From Mrakia gelida (taxonomy: Eukaryota; Basidiomycota; Tremellomycetes; Cystofilobasidiales; Mrakiaceae), in NCBI GenBank assembly GCA_024345305.1, contig BRON01000013.1, forward strand, positions 1,116,001 through 1,180,000: a stretch of 64,000 bases of DNA, given 5' to 3'. Below, in pieces: positions 1 to 11,029 of the stretch (its first letter is position 1; the number at the start of each line of letters is the position of its first letter). Both the position numbers and the translations under genes were made by a program. The notes beneath the pieces were generated by a model that ran no database searches, had not been told where the DNA came from, and worked only from the letters and a program-made list of their open reading frames with translations.

Positions 1-1311
1 GGAAGAGAGTCAGCCTGAGGAAAAACAACAGCGACGCGAGGGAGAGAAGCGGGACGAGCGTCATTTCGCTGTCATGCGACTTGGAAGGGTTCCTAGGGTC
101 TCCGTTGCACCCCACATAGCTAGAGAAGAAAAAGTGGAGAGACGAACGTAAGCTCCTGAGCTGTTCTCAAACGCGACGGGAACGAAGAAAAAAAGAGACG
201 CGTCGCATCGGACTCACTAGATACGCGTCCTCTCTCCTCCCTCCGAGTCTCCGAAGAACAAGCTCAGGCTGACCACATCAGTGAAGACGGAGACCTTCAG
301 AGGGTACTCGGTGACTCCCAGAGTCGACGACGACGAGAGAAGCGAGATTTCCTGCGACGGTTTGAGTCCTCCCTCCGCGACGGGGAGACTGTCGGGGAAC
401 GCGAGGCTGCAGCAAGAAAAGGAGGTCAGGACAAGGAAGGTAATTCGAAGGATGAAACAGACTGACCCTGCTGCACGGTTGGCGTAGATCCTGAGAACCG
501 AGGGACAGTACTCTCCCCGGCCTGAGAAGGTTCGACGCGCGAGAGGAAAGTCAGCGCAAAGGGTTCGAGAGTCGAACGAGAGATCCACGGGAAACTAGTT
601 CACCTGTCTTGACGAGTATCGATCGGACTCTGGTAAAATGAACGGCAGAGAAGGAGAATCAGCTCCAACGAACGGAGAAGGAAGGTGCGTCGAGCTCAGC
701 GAACTGGACGAACCGGACGTTTTGGATGAACGGTATCGTCAAAATCAGCTGGACGAGGTGAGAGAAGGGTGCAGTAGTCAGCTGGTGATCCGATTAACCG
801 AGACTCATCGTCCAGAAGACTCTCGATAGCCCGAGGAGTACAGGCCCAAGGAAGGGGAAGGAGGGGGAGAGTGAGCTCACCTGGTCGTCCACACCGCTGT
901 CAACCCACAAAGACTCGTCGTCCCTCTCCTCCCAAGTCTTGATCACCACCTTGGCTTCCCCAGATCTCCCCTCTCCTCCATTCGATAAGGGAGTGCTGCT
1001 GCTGTTGGTTGAGGTCGGGGCTGGCGTTGATGCTGAAGTTCGAGAGGAGGAGGAGGAGGGAGCGTCTTCGTCGATGTTCAAGCCATGCACCTGATCTCTG
1101 TCGATCTGAGCGTAGAGGTTGGTTGTTGCTGATGATCCTGATGTCAGGCGTGAGGATGCTGATGAGGAAGCGAGGAGGTCGGTAAGAGCTGGAAGGGGAA
1201 GGAAGGAAGGGAAGGGGAGGAAGGAAGGTGAGCTTGAAGATGGATTGGTCAGGGAGGGGACGAGAAAGAAGAAGGAGGGAACGGACTGAGGTCGTCTTCA
1301 CAGGAAGGCAT
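1..1311 (-). CDS. PITHD1: PITH-domain protein (PITHD1-like), 3' end off window
   Basis: PITH domains are beta-sandwich modules that bind the 26S proteasome in thioredoxin-like proteins; the stand-alone form matches human PITHD1. Exons seen on the minus strand are 881-1188, 714-748, 604-629, 467-521, 218-406 and 119 downward. Joined, they read through the domain: NLYAQIDRDQVHGLN, then TWEERDDESLWVDSGVDDQ, LILTIPFIQNV, RSILVKTG, YCPSVLRIYAN and GGERTRIYYVGCNG, the last being the typical C-terminal strand. A Ser/Thr-rich insert lies between the first two blocks. The donor at 712-713 must be GTTCGT to keep frame. The first exon is uncertain: an ATG at 1309-1311 would join in frame but through a weak donor. 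The 3' end probably enters an intron near position 80 and leaves the window. Confidence 0.8.
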
Positions 1312-1477
1312 ATGAGCGAGGTCCGAGATAGAAGATGGAGAGAAGGCTGGGAAGAGGCTGATGTCGAATATGGAGCTCCTAGTGGTTTGGGGAGACCTCG
1401 ACGTGGAAGGCTCGGAGACAAGTCGGTCGAGGCGAATCGTGGCTGGCTTCCTTCTTCTTTCCTCCAACGACGATGCG

Positions 1478-2921
1478 ATGGCCACCGCTTTTGGAATCAT
1501 CCTCATTGTACTCATCTTCCCGCTCGTGAGTTGCTTTGTGCTCTTTCACTCCAAGAAAAGCGTCCTCGTCCTCTTCTTTCCAAGGCCATGAAGCTGACCT
1601 TCCTTCCTCCTCCGCCCTCGTCCGACCTTCTCCCTCTCAGCTCGTCTACGCCTTCGTCTTTGATCGAATCCCACTTCTCAGCACTCTCCTCTCCCCCTTG
1701 GTCTCTCGCCGAATCAATGTCAGGGATATCAAAGCAGCAGCCCTGAGGAGGCGACCCCCAGATAGGTTTGGGGACGATGACCGTCCCGTCTGGTCTCCTT
1801 CATCTCGCGATCAACTCGAGACCAGAACCGTGAGTTTCAAGATCCATCTTTCCTTTCTCAAGACGAGTTAACGTCTTGAGTAGACCTTCGAGCTGCTGAG
1901 CTGCACGTTTTTGACATCCTACCTCTTCTCTATCCTCCCTCGCTGACTCTCCCTTGCCGACGTCTTCCTTGGCCTCGTCTTCAGCTTCTCCTTCGTTTCC
2001 TCCCTCCCGAACTCGTTCTCGACATCCTCTACCTCGCCTCGTATCACACTCTCCATGGCTCAACATCAAGCATCCGTAGACTCGTCGTCACTCAGCGCTC
2101 TCGGCCTTACCTCGTTTCGAGCCCGATCCCTTCTGGCGGACGAGTCGAGGAGATTCGAATAGCCATCAAGTCGATGGATCAGGGCTGGTCTTCCTTTCCT
2201 GAAGACTACGGTGAGCCCCTACTTGTTCTCCTCGTCTACGTTTCGTCGCTCTAACCTCAGCTCTTCTGCTTTCTCTCGCAAGGCACCTTCAAAAACTCAA
2301 CCTCGTTCTTCCAAGCGTTCCTACTCCGCCCGACCGTGATACCTCCCGCTCCCGAGACGAGCCGGAGGTCGAATCCTTGGAGCTTCTCGTCGTCGTCTTC
2401 GATGGATGGGACGCTGAAGGCCTCGGTGGATATGGAGGTCGCGAAGAGCAGGGAGACGATCCAGTTCAACCGGCACGCGTTCGTTTTGTCTCGTCTCCTC
2501 TCCTTTCCTCGCCTCGTCTCGAGCTGACCTTTTGTTTGTTCCCTTTCGCAACACCGTAGTGGCCAGGCTCTCGAAGATCACATCATCTCCATCCGACGCG
2601 ACCGACCTCCGTTCCTCGACCCTCTTCCTCTCATTCGCGAAGCTCAGCCTGGGGACCGAGTGATTCTCGAGGCGACGGCGAGGTATCCGGTGAGTAGCAG
2701 CGATAAACCCATCTTTTTGAGACGAGGAGAGAAGGAAGGGGAGCTGACCAGGCCTCTTCTCCGTTCGTCGGTTTCATCAGGGCTGGGAGAACAAAGTCGC
2801 GTGAGTCCGTTCGACGCGTCGAGAAACGAGCTCGAGCTGACCTTCTCCCTTCTCCAACAGAGCTGCTCGGATAGACATCTTTGTTTCGTACTACCACGGG
2901 CCTCCGGAACTCAGGTTCTGA
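1478..2921 (+). CDS. F-box-like protein with N-terminal membrane segment
   Basis: Seven exons join in frame: 1478-1525, 1641-1829, 1985-2210, 2283-2478, 2560-2689, 2781-2800 and 2861-2921, about 289 residues. The first exon plus the start of the second encode a hydrophobic stretch (MATAFGIILIVLIFPL then LVYAFVF), so the protein is probably membrane-anchored. Exon 3 begins with FLPPELVLDILYLASY, an F-box-like helix pair, followed by RSRPYLVSSPIP and SMDQGWSSFPEDYGTF, a pattern I associate with fungal F-box-like proteins of unknown function that also carry a DQGWSS-type motif. It ends in YYHGPPELRF. The anchor in front of an F-box-like motif is unusual; two adjacent genes cannot be ruled out, but I saw no ATG for a separate second gene. 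It is divergent from the PITH gene with under 200 bp between starts. Confidence 0.6.
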
Positions 2922-4398
2922 GTGCTGTTCGGTCATATGCTGGATCTCATGGGAGTTTGAGAGGAAGTTACGAGCTTGACATACCTGTTTTTGAACGGCG
3001 TGGAACCAAGACAAGAAAACCACGCTGCTCAAGAGCAGATAACGATCTGATCTTGGAGGGGTGTGGAGGTTGGGGTGGGAGGGGGAGGTAAAAGGCAAAA
3101 GAGGAAGAGCGAAGGAACAGAACGAACGAAAAGGAGAACAAAACAACGCCTCGAACAAACTCTCTGCGACCTCGAATCGATCCCCCCGAAGAGGGAAAGC
3201 ACATCGATGATGGTCACAAGAGACGGAGCACGAATGCTACCAAACGCTTCCAGGAGAATAGGCAAAACCTAGAGCAGAAGAGACGAGAAGGGAAGAGAAG
3301 ACGAACGAAAAAAACCCGACCGATGCGACGCGACGAGAGGACCGTAGATTGATGCGAGGGCGGCCGAAAAGCAATTAGAACGGACTGAAGCGGGCGAAAA
3401 AAGATAGAAGGAAAGAGTCAGTGATCGAAATAAAAAAACCTTCTTCTCTCCCGTCCCCTCCGAAAAGCATGCTGGGTTCGAGTCCCCCTCCCTTCAGTGC
3501 GAAGACCATTGAAGTTCGGACTTACTCAGTTGGATCACGTTTGAGGATGAGGGGATGTCCAAGTCAGTCCAGAATGGAGTTAGCGGAAAAGGGAGAGTGG
3601 GAGGGAAGAAAGAGGGAGAGGAGGGGGAAGGGGAAGGGGAAGGGAAAATGGAAGGGAGAAGGTTGTGGTTGGGAGTTGAAAGCGAGTCGAGTTCGGGCGC
3701 GAGACTGAATTTCGTCCTCCTCACGTGATTTTTCACTTCCAGTCGAAAATGAGCGGTGCTCTCTTCACGCCCAACTTTGTTTAACAAGCTCTACTACTTT
3801 GATTATCTCGTCTCGTTACAACGAAGGCTGCTGGAACGAGAAAAGCAAGGTCCTCGTCACCGTGATGAGCGCCGGAGCTCAAGATGCTCGTTCTGTTAGA
3901 CTCTGACCGGCTGAAATCGCGGGTTAGGTATTCGGACTTTTCATGTAGCCGTTGGGATCATAGTGAGGTGCAGCAGTCTTTCGATGGCTGCTGAAAGATG
4001 CGTCGTCTGATCTCGAGCTGATCGCTTCGATCTTCGACACTGTTCACTTTGACAGATATTAGAGGGGTCACCGTATCAAGAGGAAAGACATATCGCTGCA
4101 ATAGAGGTCCACACGTGTCCAAGCTGCTGAATCGTGACCGAACGACCTTTGCGCGATCGAACACGCGACGCGTCGAATCGTCTCGCTTGTTGAGCTGCTT
4201 CTTTGACGTCCCTTCTACGTTTCCTTTCATTGATTTCACTCTGTCTCGTTTGAAAGACCAAGGAGATGAAACGTAGATCCTCTCCAATCCCAAGAAGTCT
4301 ACTACCCTCTAACCAATCCCCAAAGCCCAAAAGACGACCCTCAACCACCCGACCTCAGCCCTCCCGTCCTCTTTCTCGCTCCCCTCTGCCATCCCTCC
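2922..4398. other. Intergenic stretch, no convincing gene
   Basis: About 1.5 kb between the 3' ends of two genes facing each other. ORFs on both strands lack the intron signals and domain content seen in the neighbours. A purine-rich run at 3560-3660 and a B-box-like word at about 3473 are the only notable textures. It probably holds both 3' UTRs and spacer. Confidence 0.5.
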
Positions 4399-5598
4399 TC
4401 ACCCCACCACGACCAGCCAAATGCTCTCCCTTTCCTCCTCCCTCCACCCCTTCAACCACCCCCTCGCCTCCTGCTCCTGCTCTCCCTCCTTCACAACCCA
4501 CCTCAACCTCTTCGCGCCTCCCGCCATCTCCGCATCCAAAGCTCCAGAGCACGCAAGAGCGCTCGGAACGAGCCTCAACTCTTCCACCTCCCACTTCCTC
4601 GTATCCACCACGATGTTCAGAGCTGGTCGCGTCGGAGAAGGAGGGAGGAACCGAAGGAAGAACGGAGGCATGTTGCGACGCGATTCCTGTCCAATGGGAA
4701 CCGATCCAAAAGGGATCCAGGCTTGAAAAAGAACCTTCTTCAGCGACTTCCAGTTCACCAACGACGTCTGAGGACTGATCTGCGGGCTGAGGAGTCTCCT
4801 GTTTCCAACAGACGGGAGCGTCGACGCGGGAGGAGGAGCGGTGGGAGAGGGGAACGGTGCTTCTCGTCACACATTCCTGTAGGGGAGACCATTTTGAGGA
4901 GAGAGGGGTCGAAGCGAAAGAGGACGTGGTGGGAGAGGAGAGGGAGGAGGTTCCGAGGTGGGTAGAAGATGGTGAGTCGGCGGAGGGGGAGGGCGGAGTT
5001 GTTTGGGAGGGGAGGGAGACGAGGAAAGGGAGGGAGGAGGTTGGTGAGGCGGATTCGTTGATGGTTTGAGGAGGGGATGAAGATGGAGAGGGTTTTGAGG
5101 AAGGTGGGAAGGTGGAGGGAGGGGTGAAGGTGGGAGGTGGGTGTGGGTGGAATGGAGCACTGATGAGAGGGAGGGGAGGGAGGTCTGAGCTCGAACGCGG
5201 AGCAGTTGGAACGACGGATCCAACGTAGAGAGGAGCGAAGTTCTAACCTGAGTAAGGAAATGATACAAAGCGTCGCAGGAGAAGATCTCTACATGCTTCA
5301 TCAGAGCTGGACCTGCTTCTTGGAGGCTCGCGAAGGAGACGAGGCAGAGTCGAGCGAGGGAGCGCTGATCGAGATGGGCGAGGATGTGCTGAGCTACTTC
5401 GAGAGGGAAGAAGAATCGCAGGGACTGCAGATGCGTCAAAAGAAGTACAAAGTCAGCTCTGGAAGAAGACCGGATCGCCAAAAGGTCGAAACGAGAGGTG
5501 GAGAAGGGAAGGAGGGATGGGAGGAGGAGAGGAAGGAACGTTGAGCTCACCTTGTTCGGAGATGCTCGCCCTCCTGCCACTCCACTTCCTGTAGACAT
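4399..5598 (-). CDS. F-box protein
   Basis: Likely substrate receptor of an SCF ubiquitin ligase. The ATG is at 5596-5598; exon 1 (5551-5598) encodes MSTGSGVAGGRASPNK. Exon 2 (5248-5424) encodes the F-box: FFFPLEVAQHILAHLDQRSL, then LARLCLVSF and MKHVEIFSCDALYHFL. Exon 3 (about 4873-5159) reads HLPTFLKTLSIFIP and LRRLTIFYPPRNLLPLL, resembling the irregular leucine-rich beta-strands of fungal F-box proteins. The last exon (4399 to about 4776) reads LVNWKSLKKVLFQAWIPFGS, WEVEELRLVPSALACSG and KRLRWVVKEG and ends in VVVG. The exon 3/4 junction is a best fit (GTGTGA donor, ATCAG acceptor) and not certain. The substrate cannot be inferred. Confidence 0.65.
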
Positions 5599-5764
5599 TT
5601 TTCGAGCTGGTCTGGATCTCCTTAGATACGAGTAGGCTTGGGTGAAAAGACCGATGGACTTCGCGAAGTTTTGTTCGAAGAGACTGCTCGCGGTTTGGAA
5701 CGAGATCGATGGACGTCACTTTCCCTCTCCTTCCAACCCAACTTTCACCCCCTCCCCCTTCACG

Positions 5765-8166
5765 ATGGCAGCTCCCTCCGCCTCCAAACGCTCCTCACGA
5801 GCTTCCTCCTCCTCTTCCAAAGCTCCCACTCCCAAATCCAAATCCAAAGCCACCCCAACTCGAAAAGCTTCGGGTTCAGCAACCAAGGGGAAGAAGAAGA
5901 AGGTCATCGTCGTTTCGTCGGACGAGGACGACGAGGAAGCTCACGAAATCAGCTCGAGCGACATCGACGGTTCAGATTTCGAAGAATCGAGGAACAAGGA
6001 GAGGGAGAAGAAGAGGAAACTTCAAGACAAGGAGGGTGGAGGTTCCAACAAAAAGTCTAGGAAGGGAGCCGAGGAAGACGAGAGTCACGACGACGAGGAG
6101 GAGGATGAAGACGACGATGAGAGCGACGCTTCTGCTGGAGCTTCAGAGATCGACGAAGACGATGATGACGAGGAGGAGGAGAAGGTGGTGTCCAAGGGGA
6201 AGGGAAAGGCCTTCAAATCCAAGGATGGGACTACAGTCGTGAGGCAGGTCGTCAAAGCTCCTACGACAGGACTCGGTGAGCTCGAGTCTCCCTTCCCTCC
6301 CTCCCTTCTCTGACCTTCTCAATCTCGCCTTTCTAACTCGGTCTCTCTCTCCTTCTTCTTCCAGTCCCTGCTGGTCAGGTCTCCAAGAACACCCTCGGAT
6401 TCCTCGCGGATCTCGTCAAGCCTGGCCACAACGATCGGGAGTGGTGTGAGCTCCCTCTCCCCCTTCTCCTCCCTTCTCGCGAGCTCGCGTCCTTCGTCCC
6501 TTCGCGTCCTGACCTCCCCTTCGTTCGTTCGTTCGCCACAGTCTGGGCGAACGAACCTCGCTACCGAATGGCCGAGAAGGAGTGGAATGCTTTCGTCGAT
6601 ACCCTCGTACCCAAGATCATGGAAGTCGACGATGAAATTCCCTACATGCCGTCAAAGGACTTGGTGGTTCGTCTGCTCCCTTTCCCTTTTTTCCTTCTTC
6701 CCTTAGCCCACTTACAGCGTCGACCTGCCCTTCTTCCACCTTTTCTCTCGCTCTCGAACTACAGCATAGGATCTACCGAGACGTCCGATTCTCCAACGAT
6801 AAGACCCCCTACAAGAAGGTCCGCCTTTGCAACTCGTTCTTCTGCGTCCTTCGACGCGACGGCCTCAGCTCGCTGATCTCGCGTTTCACCCCTGCTTCTT
6901 CTTTCTTCGCTTGCCTTCGTTCAGAACCTGTCGGCGAGTATGTCTAGGACTGGGAGGAAGGGTGGTTTTGCTCATTGTGAGTTGGTCCTTCGAGCTCTGC
7001 GACGCGATGCGACTTGATCCCGACTTCGTGCCGAGGACTGCTCGCTGATGTCTTTCCTCCCGTCTCGTCTTCAGACCACGTCATGAGTGAGCATTCCCTC
7101 CTCATCCCTCACTGCGTCCCGCCTAATTCACGAGACGATCTCTGACGCCTGTCGCGTCCTTCGATTCGATTCTTCCTCTCCTCGCGTCCAGTCATGCCCA
7201 ACGGACGCTCGATCATCGCTGCTGGAGTTTGGGGACCCGAAAAAGATCAGCTTGCTTCGATTCGGTTCGTCCTGCTCAACCATCTCGACCCTCCCTCTCC
7301 CGCTTCACTCGCTGACAACTTCTTCTTTTCTCTTCTCTCGACCTCTCCAGTGCCTTCATCCTCAACTCGCCCAAACGTCTTCGCAAGATCCTCTCCGCTC
7401 CCGAGTTCGTCGCCGAGTTCGGAGAACCCAAACCGTTCGCCGACAAGAAGAAGAAGCCCACGAAGAAGAAGAAGGCTGCCGATCCGAGCGACGACGAGGC
7501 CGGGGACGAGGAGGAGCAGGAGGACGCCGACGCGCCGAGTGCTAGGAGGAGGAGGAGCGTTTTTGGTGGGGAGGATGTGAGTACGAACCCTTGCACCGGT
7601 TTCCTTATTTGGTCTACGGCGTGAAGTGAAGAGCCGACGGATGGGAGAGGAGATCGCGACCTTGTCGGACGAGTCGAGATCGATCTGACCTTCCCCTTGC
7701 CTTTACTCATTTTCCAGGCTCTCAAAGTCGCTCCCAAGGGAATCCCAAAAGACCACCCTGATATCGATCTTCTCAAGCTCAGATCCATCGCCGTTATCAA
7801 GCAGTTCGTCGCTCTCTCTTTCGCCTCGTCCGCTCTCGTTCGGCTTCCCTCACTGACTCGTCTTTATCTCCCCTTCGCTCGCTCTCCCAGGTTCAAGGAC
7901 GACGATGTCACCTCTCCGGGCTGGCAAGCAGAGCTCCTCAGGGTCATCCAGATCGTTCAACCTTTCGTTCATCTGTAGGTGCTCGCGTTCGATTCGAGTT
8001 GGGAGGTCGAGGGAAAAGCTCGAACTGACTCGGCGACTCGTTTCTTCTGGTTTTCGGGATTCCGTTCAGGCTCAACGAAATGGTCACTCCTGCCGAAGCT
8101 GAGGAGGAGGAGGAGGAGGGCGAGGAGGGAGAGCAGGGAGCAGCGGAAGAGGACGACGAGGAGTGA
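5765..8166 (+). CDS. DUF2461 (TIGR02453-type) domain protein with charged tails
   Basis: ATG at 5765. The N-terminal about 165 residues are Ser/Lys-rich then strongly acidic, with a basic KGKKKK cluster, suggesting nuclear or nucleolar location (inference). The conserved domain follows: NTLGFLADLVKPGHNDREW, FWANEPRYRMAEKEWNAFVD, IYRDVRFSNDKTPYKK, SMSRTGRKGGFAHYHVMIMP, SIIAAGVWGPEKDQLASIR, RLRKILSAPEFVAEFG and KVAPKGIPKDHPDIDLLKLR. The DVRFxxDKTPYK and GVWxPE blocks are hallmarks of DUF2461, whose biochemical role is unknown. A lysine/acid-rich insert splits the domain and the protein ends in a Glu/Asp tail. At least eight short introns (e.g. 6276-6364, 6446-6541) rejoin in frame; one donor is GTTCGT. 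Confidence 0.82.
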
Positions 8167-8400
8167 TGAGTCGGTCTCGTTTTTAGTGAGCGCTCGTCCT
8201 CGCCCAAACCTGGTTCCCCTCTGCGTTCCTGACCTCTTCCATATCTTCCTCCGCAGCTTGACGATTGGATCCTACATACGCACCCCTTATTTGTCTTTTC
8301 TTGAGTCGACAATCTGAGTCCGATCCGCATGATCCGCCTCCTCCCTTCTTGCGTCCCTCCCATTCACCGACCTCTCCTTCCCGAGCTTCCAACCACCATC

Positions 8401-10524
8401 ATGGCTTCATCCTCGAGTTCACCAACCCTCTCAAGCGTACCACCAACAGACCCAATAGCTCTCTCTGAAGCAGCAGAGTCAGATTATGCAGATGTGGGCT
8501 TCCTATCGTCCCTTCTTTGCTCGCACCTTTGCGAGCTCAAGCTCACCGAGCTTCTCCTTCTCCTTCTTTCCCACTGCTGACGACTCTCTCTTCCCCCTCC
8601 CACCTCTTCTTCCTCCTTCTCTTCTCGGCGGCCAGAGCCTAGCTACGTTGACTGGCTCGACTGCTGAGAAACTTTTCACCTTCGATGGGGTAAGTCTGTC
8701 CTCCCCTTCCTTTCCTTCAGCCTCTCCCCACTCGTTTCGTTTCTCGCTTCCGACGTCCCCCTTCGAAGAACGAAGCTCGAGCTCACCCTCCCTCCCTTCC
8801 TCGTTCAATCCCACCGTTCCAGGGCAGTCGATTCTCCGCTCTTAACGATGCCTAGTGAGTCCACTTCGCTTTTCTCCCCTCCGCTCTTCGCTTCCATGAG
8901 CTCGGTCAGCTCTCTCATTCGCTGACGTCCGTTTCGCCTCCTTCGTTTGCTGCTCGTCTCGATCCTACAGCTACCTCTCCTACGATGACGCTCTCCGAGA
9001 CGTCGAGCGACTTACCAACCAGATCAACAGGAATGTGAACGACGGGCAGCTTTTCCCTGAGCCGCTGAGGAGACGAGGAGAGATCGAGAAGATGTTGAAC
9101 GCGAGTAGTGACTCGAGGGTGTTGGATATCGGTGAGCCTTCCCGCCTTGACCTTGATGTATTCGCTTCGAAAACTCCACGATGATGTGCGGCGAGGGAAG
9201 CGTAGGACATGAGGAGATAGCTGAGGAGGGAGACTGACGAGGACGAGCTTGAGCTGATCACGACGCGTCGTCCTTTGTTCGGACAGGATCTGGACTAGAG
9301 GCGATCTGGGCGACGGCGGTGGCTTCGAAATTCCCTGAGGTAGAGGTGTACGCGATCGATCTGATCCCTGTGGAAACGAGGTGAGCTCAGCTCGGTCTTG
9401 AATCTGAAGAGAGCGAAGAGCGATCGAGTAGAGCTCACTTCGTTTCTCCATCGTCTCCTTTCACCGCCAGGTTCGTCCCTCAGAACCTGAACACGGAAGT
9501 GTGGGACATCACGGACGGCCTTCCATACCCCGAAGGATACTTGTGAGTTGAGCGAAGGCCGGAAACCGACTCGACGACGCGTCTCGCTCTCTCGCTCATC
9601 AACTCGTTCGCTCTCCCTCCCCTCAGCAACCTCATCCACATCCACTGCCTCCTCTGGTGGACACCTCACATGTATCAGCAGACCGTCTTGGAAGCTCTAC
9701 GCTGTCTTCGAGTCGGAGGAGTTCTGATCGTCGAGGAGCCTGATGTTCGTCCTTCTTCCTCGCTCTTTGTATCCTCTCGTCGGCTCAGTTGGACTGACGC
9801 TCTATCCTCTTCCTTCTCTACCCAGGGCGAGCTCAAAGAAGCCGATGGGCAGAAGCAAATCCAATGGGTTCACTCGATGTATCAAGATCACTCGTACTCG
9901 AACAAGGCATCGGCGCTGTTCGGGCTGCTGCGAGAGTTGGTCGAGAGCGCGACTTTGGACGACAAAGGAAGGTTCTACAAGGTCGAGGAGGAGGTCTTTA
10001 GCAACCACGTAGGACCTAGAACGGATATCAGTGAGTTTCGACGCGTTCCTTCCTCGTTCGACTTTCGAAGAGGCCAAAGCGAGAGCGGGAGCCGAGTTTC
10101 GACGCGCGTTCCTTCCCTCATCGCTTACTTCTCGCCTATCACTCTTCGTTTCTTGCCAGTTCAGACACCTCTGCAACAGGAGAACTCCCTCCTTCTCGTT
10201 GGTATCCTGAGCGGGTTCTGGAAGTCCCAGGTCAGTCAACTCCGCTTCATTGCTGTCGTCGCGTCTGCCCCTGCTGAATTGAGTTCTCCTCGCTTTCCCT
10301 GCAGCTGCTCGTACCTGATCTCGAGGATCCGACGCGAACGAGAACGGTCAAGACTGGGAGCAGTGACCTGGGATCTTATCTGGAGAGGATGTGAGTTCCG
10401 TCGCTTTGCTTCGCTCGAGAGATGAAAAGGAAGATTGACGGTCTCGGTTCGTTCGCTCGACAGTCGAGGCGTCGATTCTGGGCTCTACTTGGGGTTCAAG
10501 GCGATCTACGCTCTGAAGAAATAA
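8401..10524 (+). CDS. SAM-dependent methyltransferase (class I)
   Basis: Rossmann-fold methyltransferase of unknown substrate. After a Ser/Pro-rich start at 8401, exons encode FSALNDAYYLSYDDALRDVE, then motif I SRVLDIGSGLEAIWATAVAS with acidic YAIDLIPVET at strand 2, motif II-like TEVWDITDGLPYPEGYFNLI, then HIHCLLWWTPHM and motif III LRCLRVGGVLIVEEPDGELK. The rest (QWVHSMYQDHSYSNKASALF, then TPLQQENSLLLVGILSGFWK) resembles fungal UMTA/LaeA-like methyltransferases, where targets are secondary metabolites or proteins. It ends FKAIYALKK. The first intron, after the DYAD codons, is long for this genome and its donor (GTGGGC) is the weakest join. Introns carry GTGAGT and GTTCGT donors. Confidence 0.78.
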
Positions 10525-11029
10525 GGAGCAATTAACGATTCATGACTTTTACGACCCTCAGCAGGTTTCTTCCTCGCCTTCAATCAGCAAGATCGCAGTT
10601 CGAGGGACGCGTTTCATCAAAGGGAGCCGGACGAGTCTTGTACGCCTTTCCACGTTCCCTCCTGCCTCTCCTCGCCTTCGATCGCTGCACTGAACCATTT
10701 CTGCTCCTCTCATCTTCACTTTCACAAGCCCAGAGCAAAAAGGAAGGTCTTCGCGCGGCTCGCTCTCTGTAGATCCTCTGCGTGTTTCGACGCTTCGGCT
10801 ACTTGTCTCGACAAATCGATAACCGGAACTTCTCAAACCATCACCTGCCCTGATCCTGTTATGGCCCAGGTCACCAGACCTCTTAAAACGCCTCGCGGAG
10901 CTATGGACGCCTCGCGGTCGACCTTCTCCCTTGGCTGAAGAGTCAACCCAAAAACCGCTCCTCGCTTTCATCCACAACCGCCATCGTCTCTCTCTCCACT
11001 TTCCTTCCCTCGACTCTCCTTCTTTCACC
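10525..11029. other. Intergenic: terminator of methyltransferase and promoter of transporter
   Basis: About 500 bp between two genes in the same direction. A pyrimidine-rich stretch (10975-11025, CTCTCTCC and TTCCTTCCC words) leads directly into the transporter ATG in context CACCATGTCC, typical of a 5' leader in a highly expressed basidiomycete gene. No other gene seen. Confidence 0.45.

Noticed and set aside
2631..3272. Overlapping open frames on both strands after the F-box-like gene
   Set aside because: No splice signals or domain; consistent with 3' UTR.
3465..3490. tRNA-like B box (GGGTTCGAGTCCCCC)
   Set aside because: The word fits a T-arm, but only three T-stem pairs form, no A box lies upstream and no acceptor stem can be drawn.
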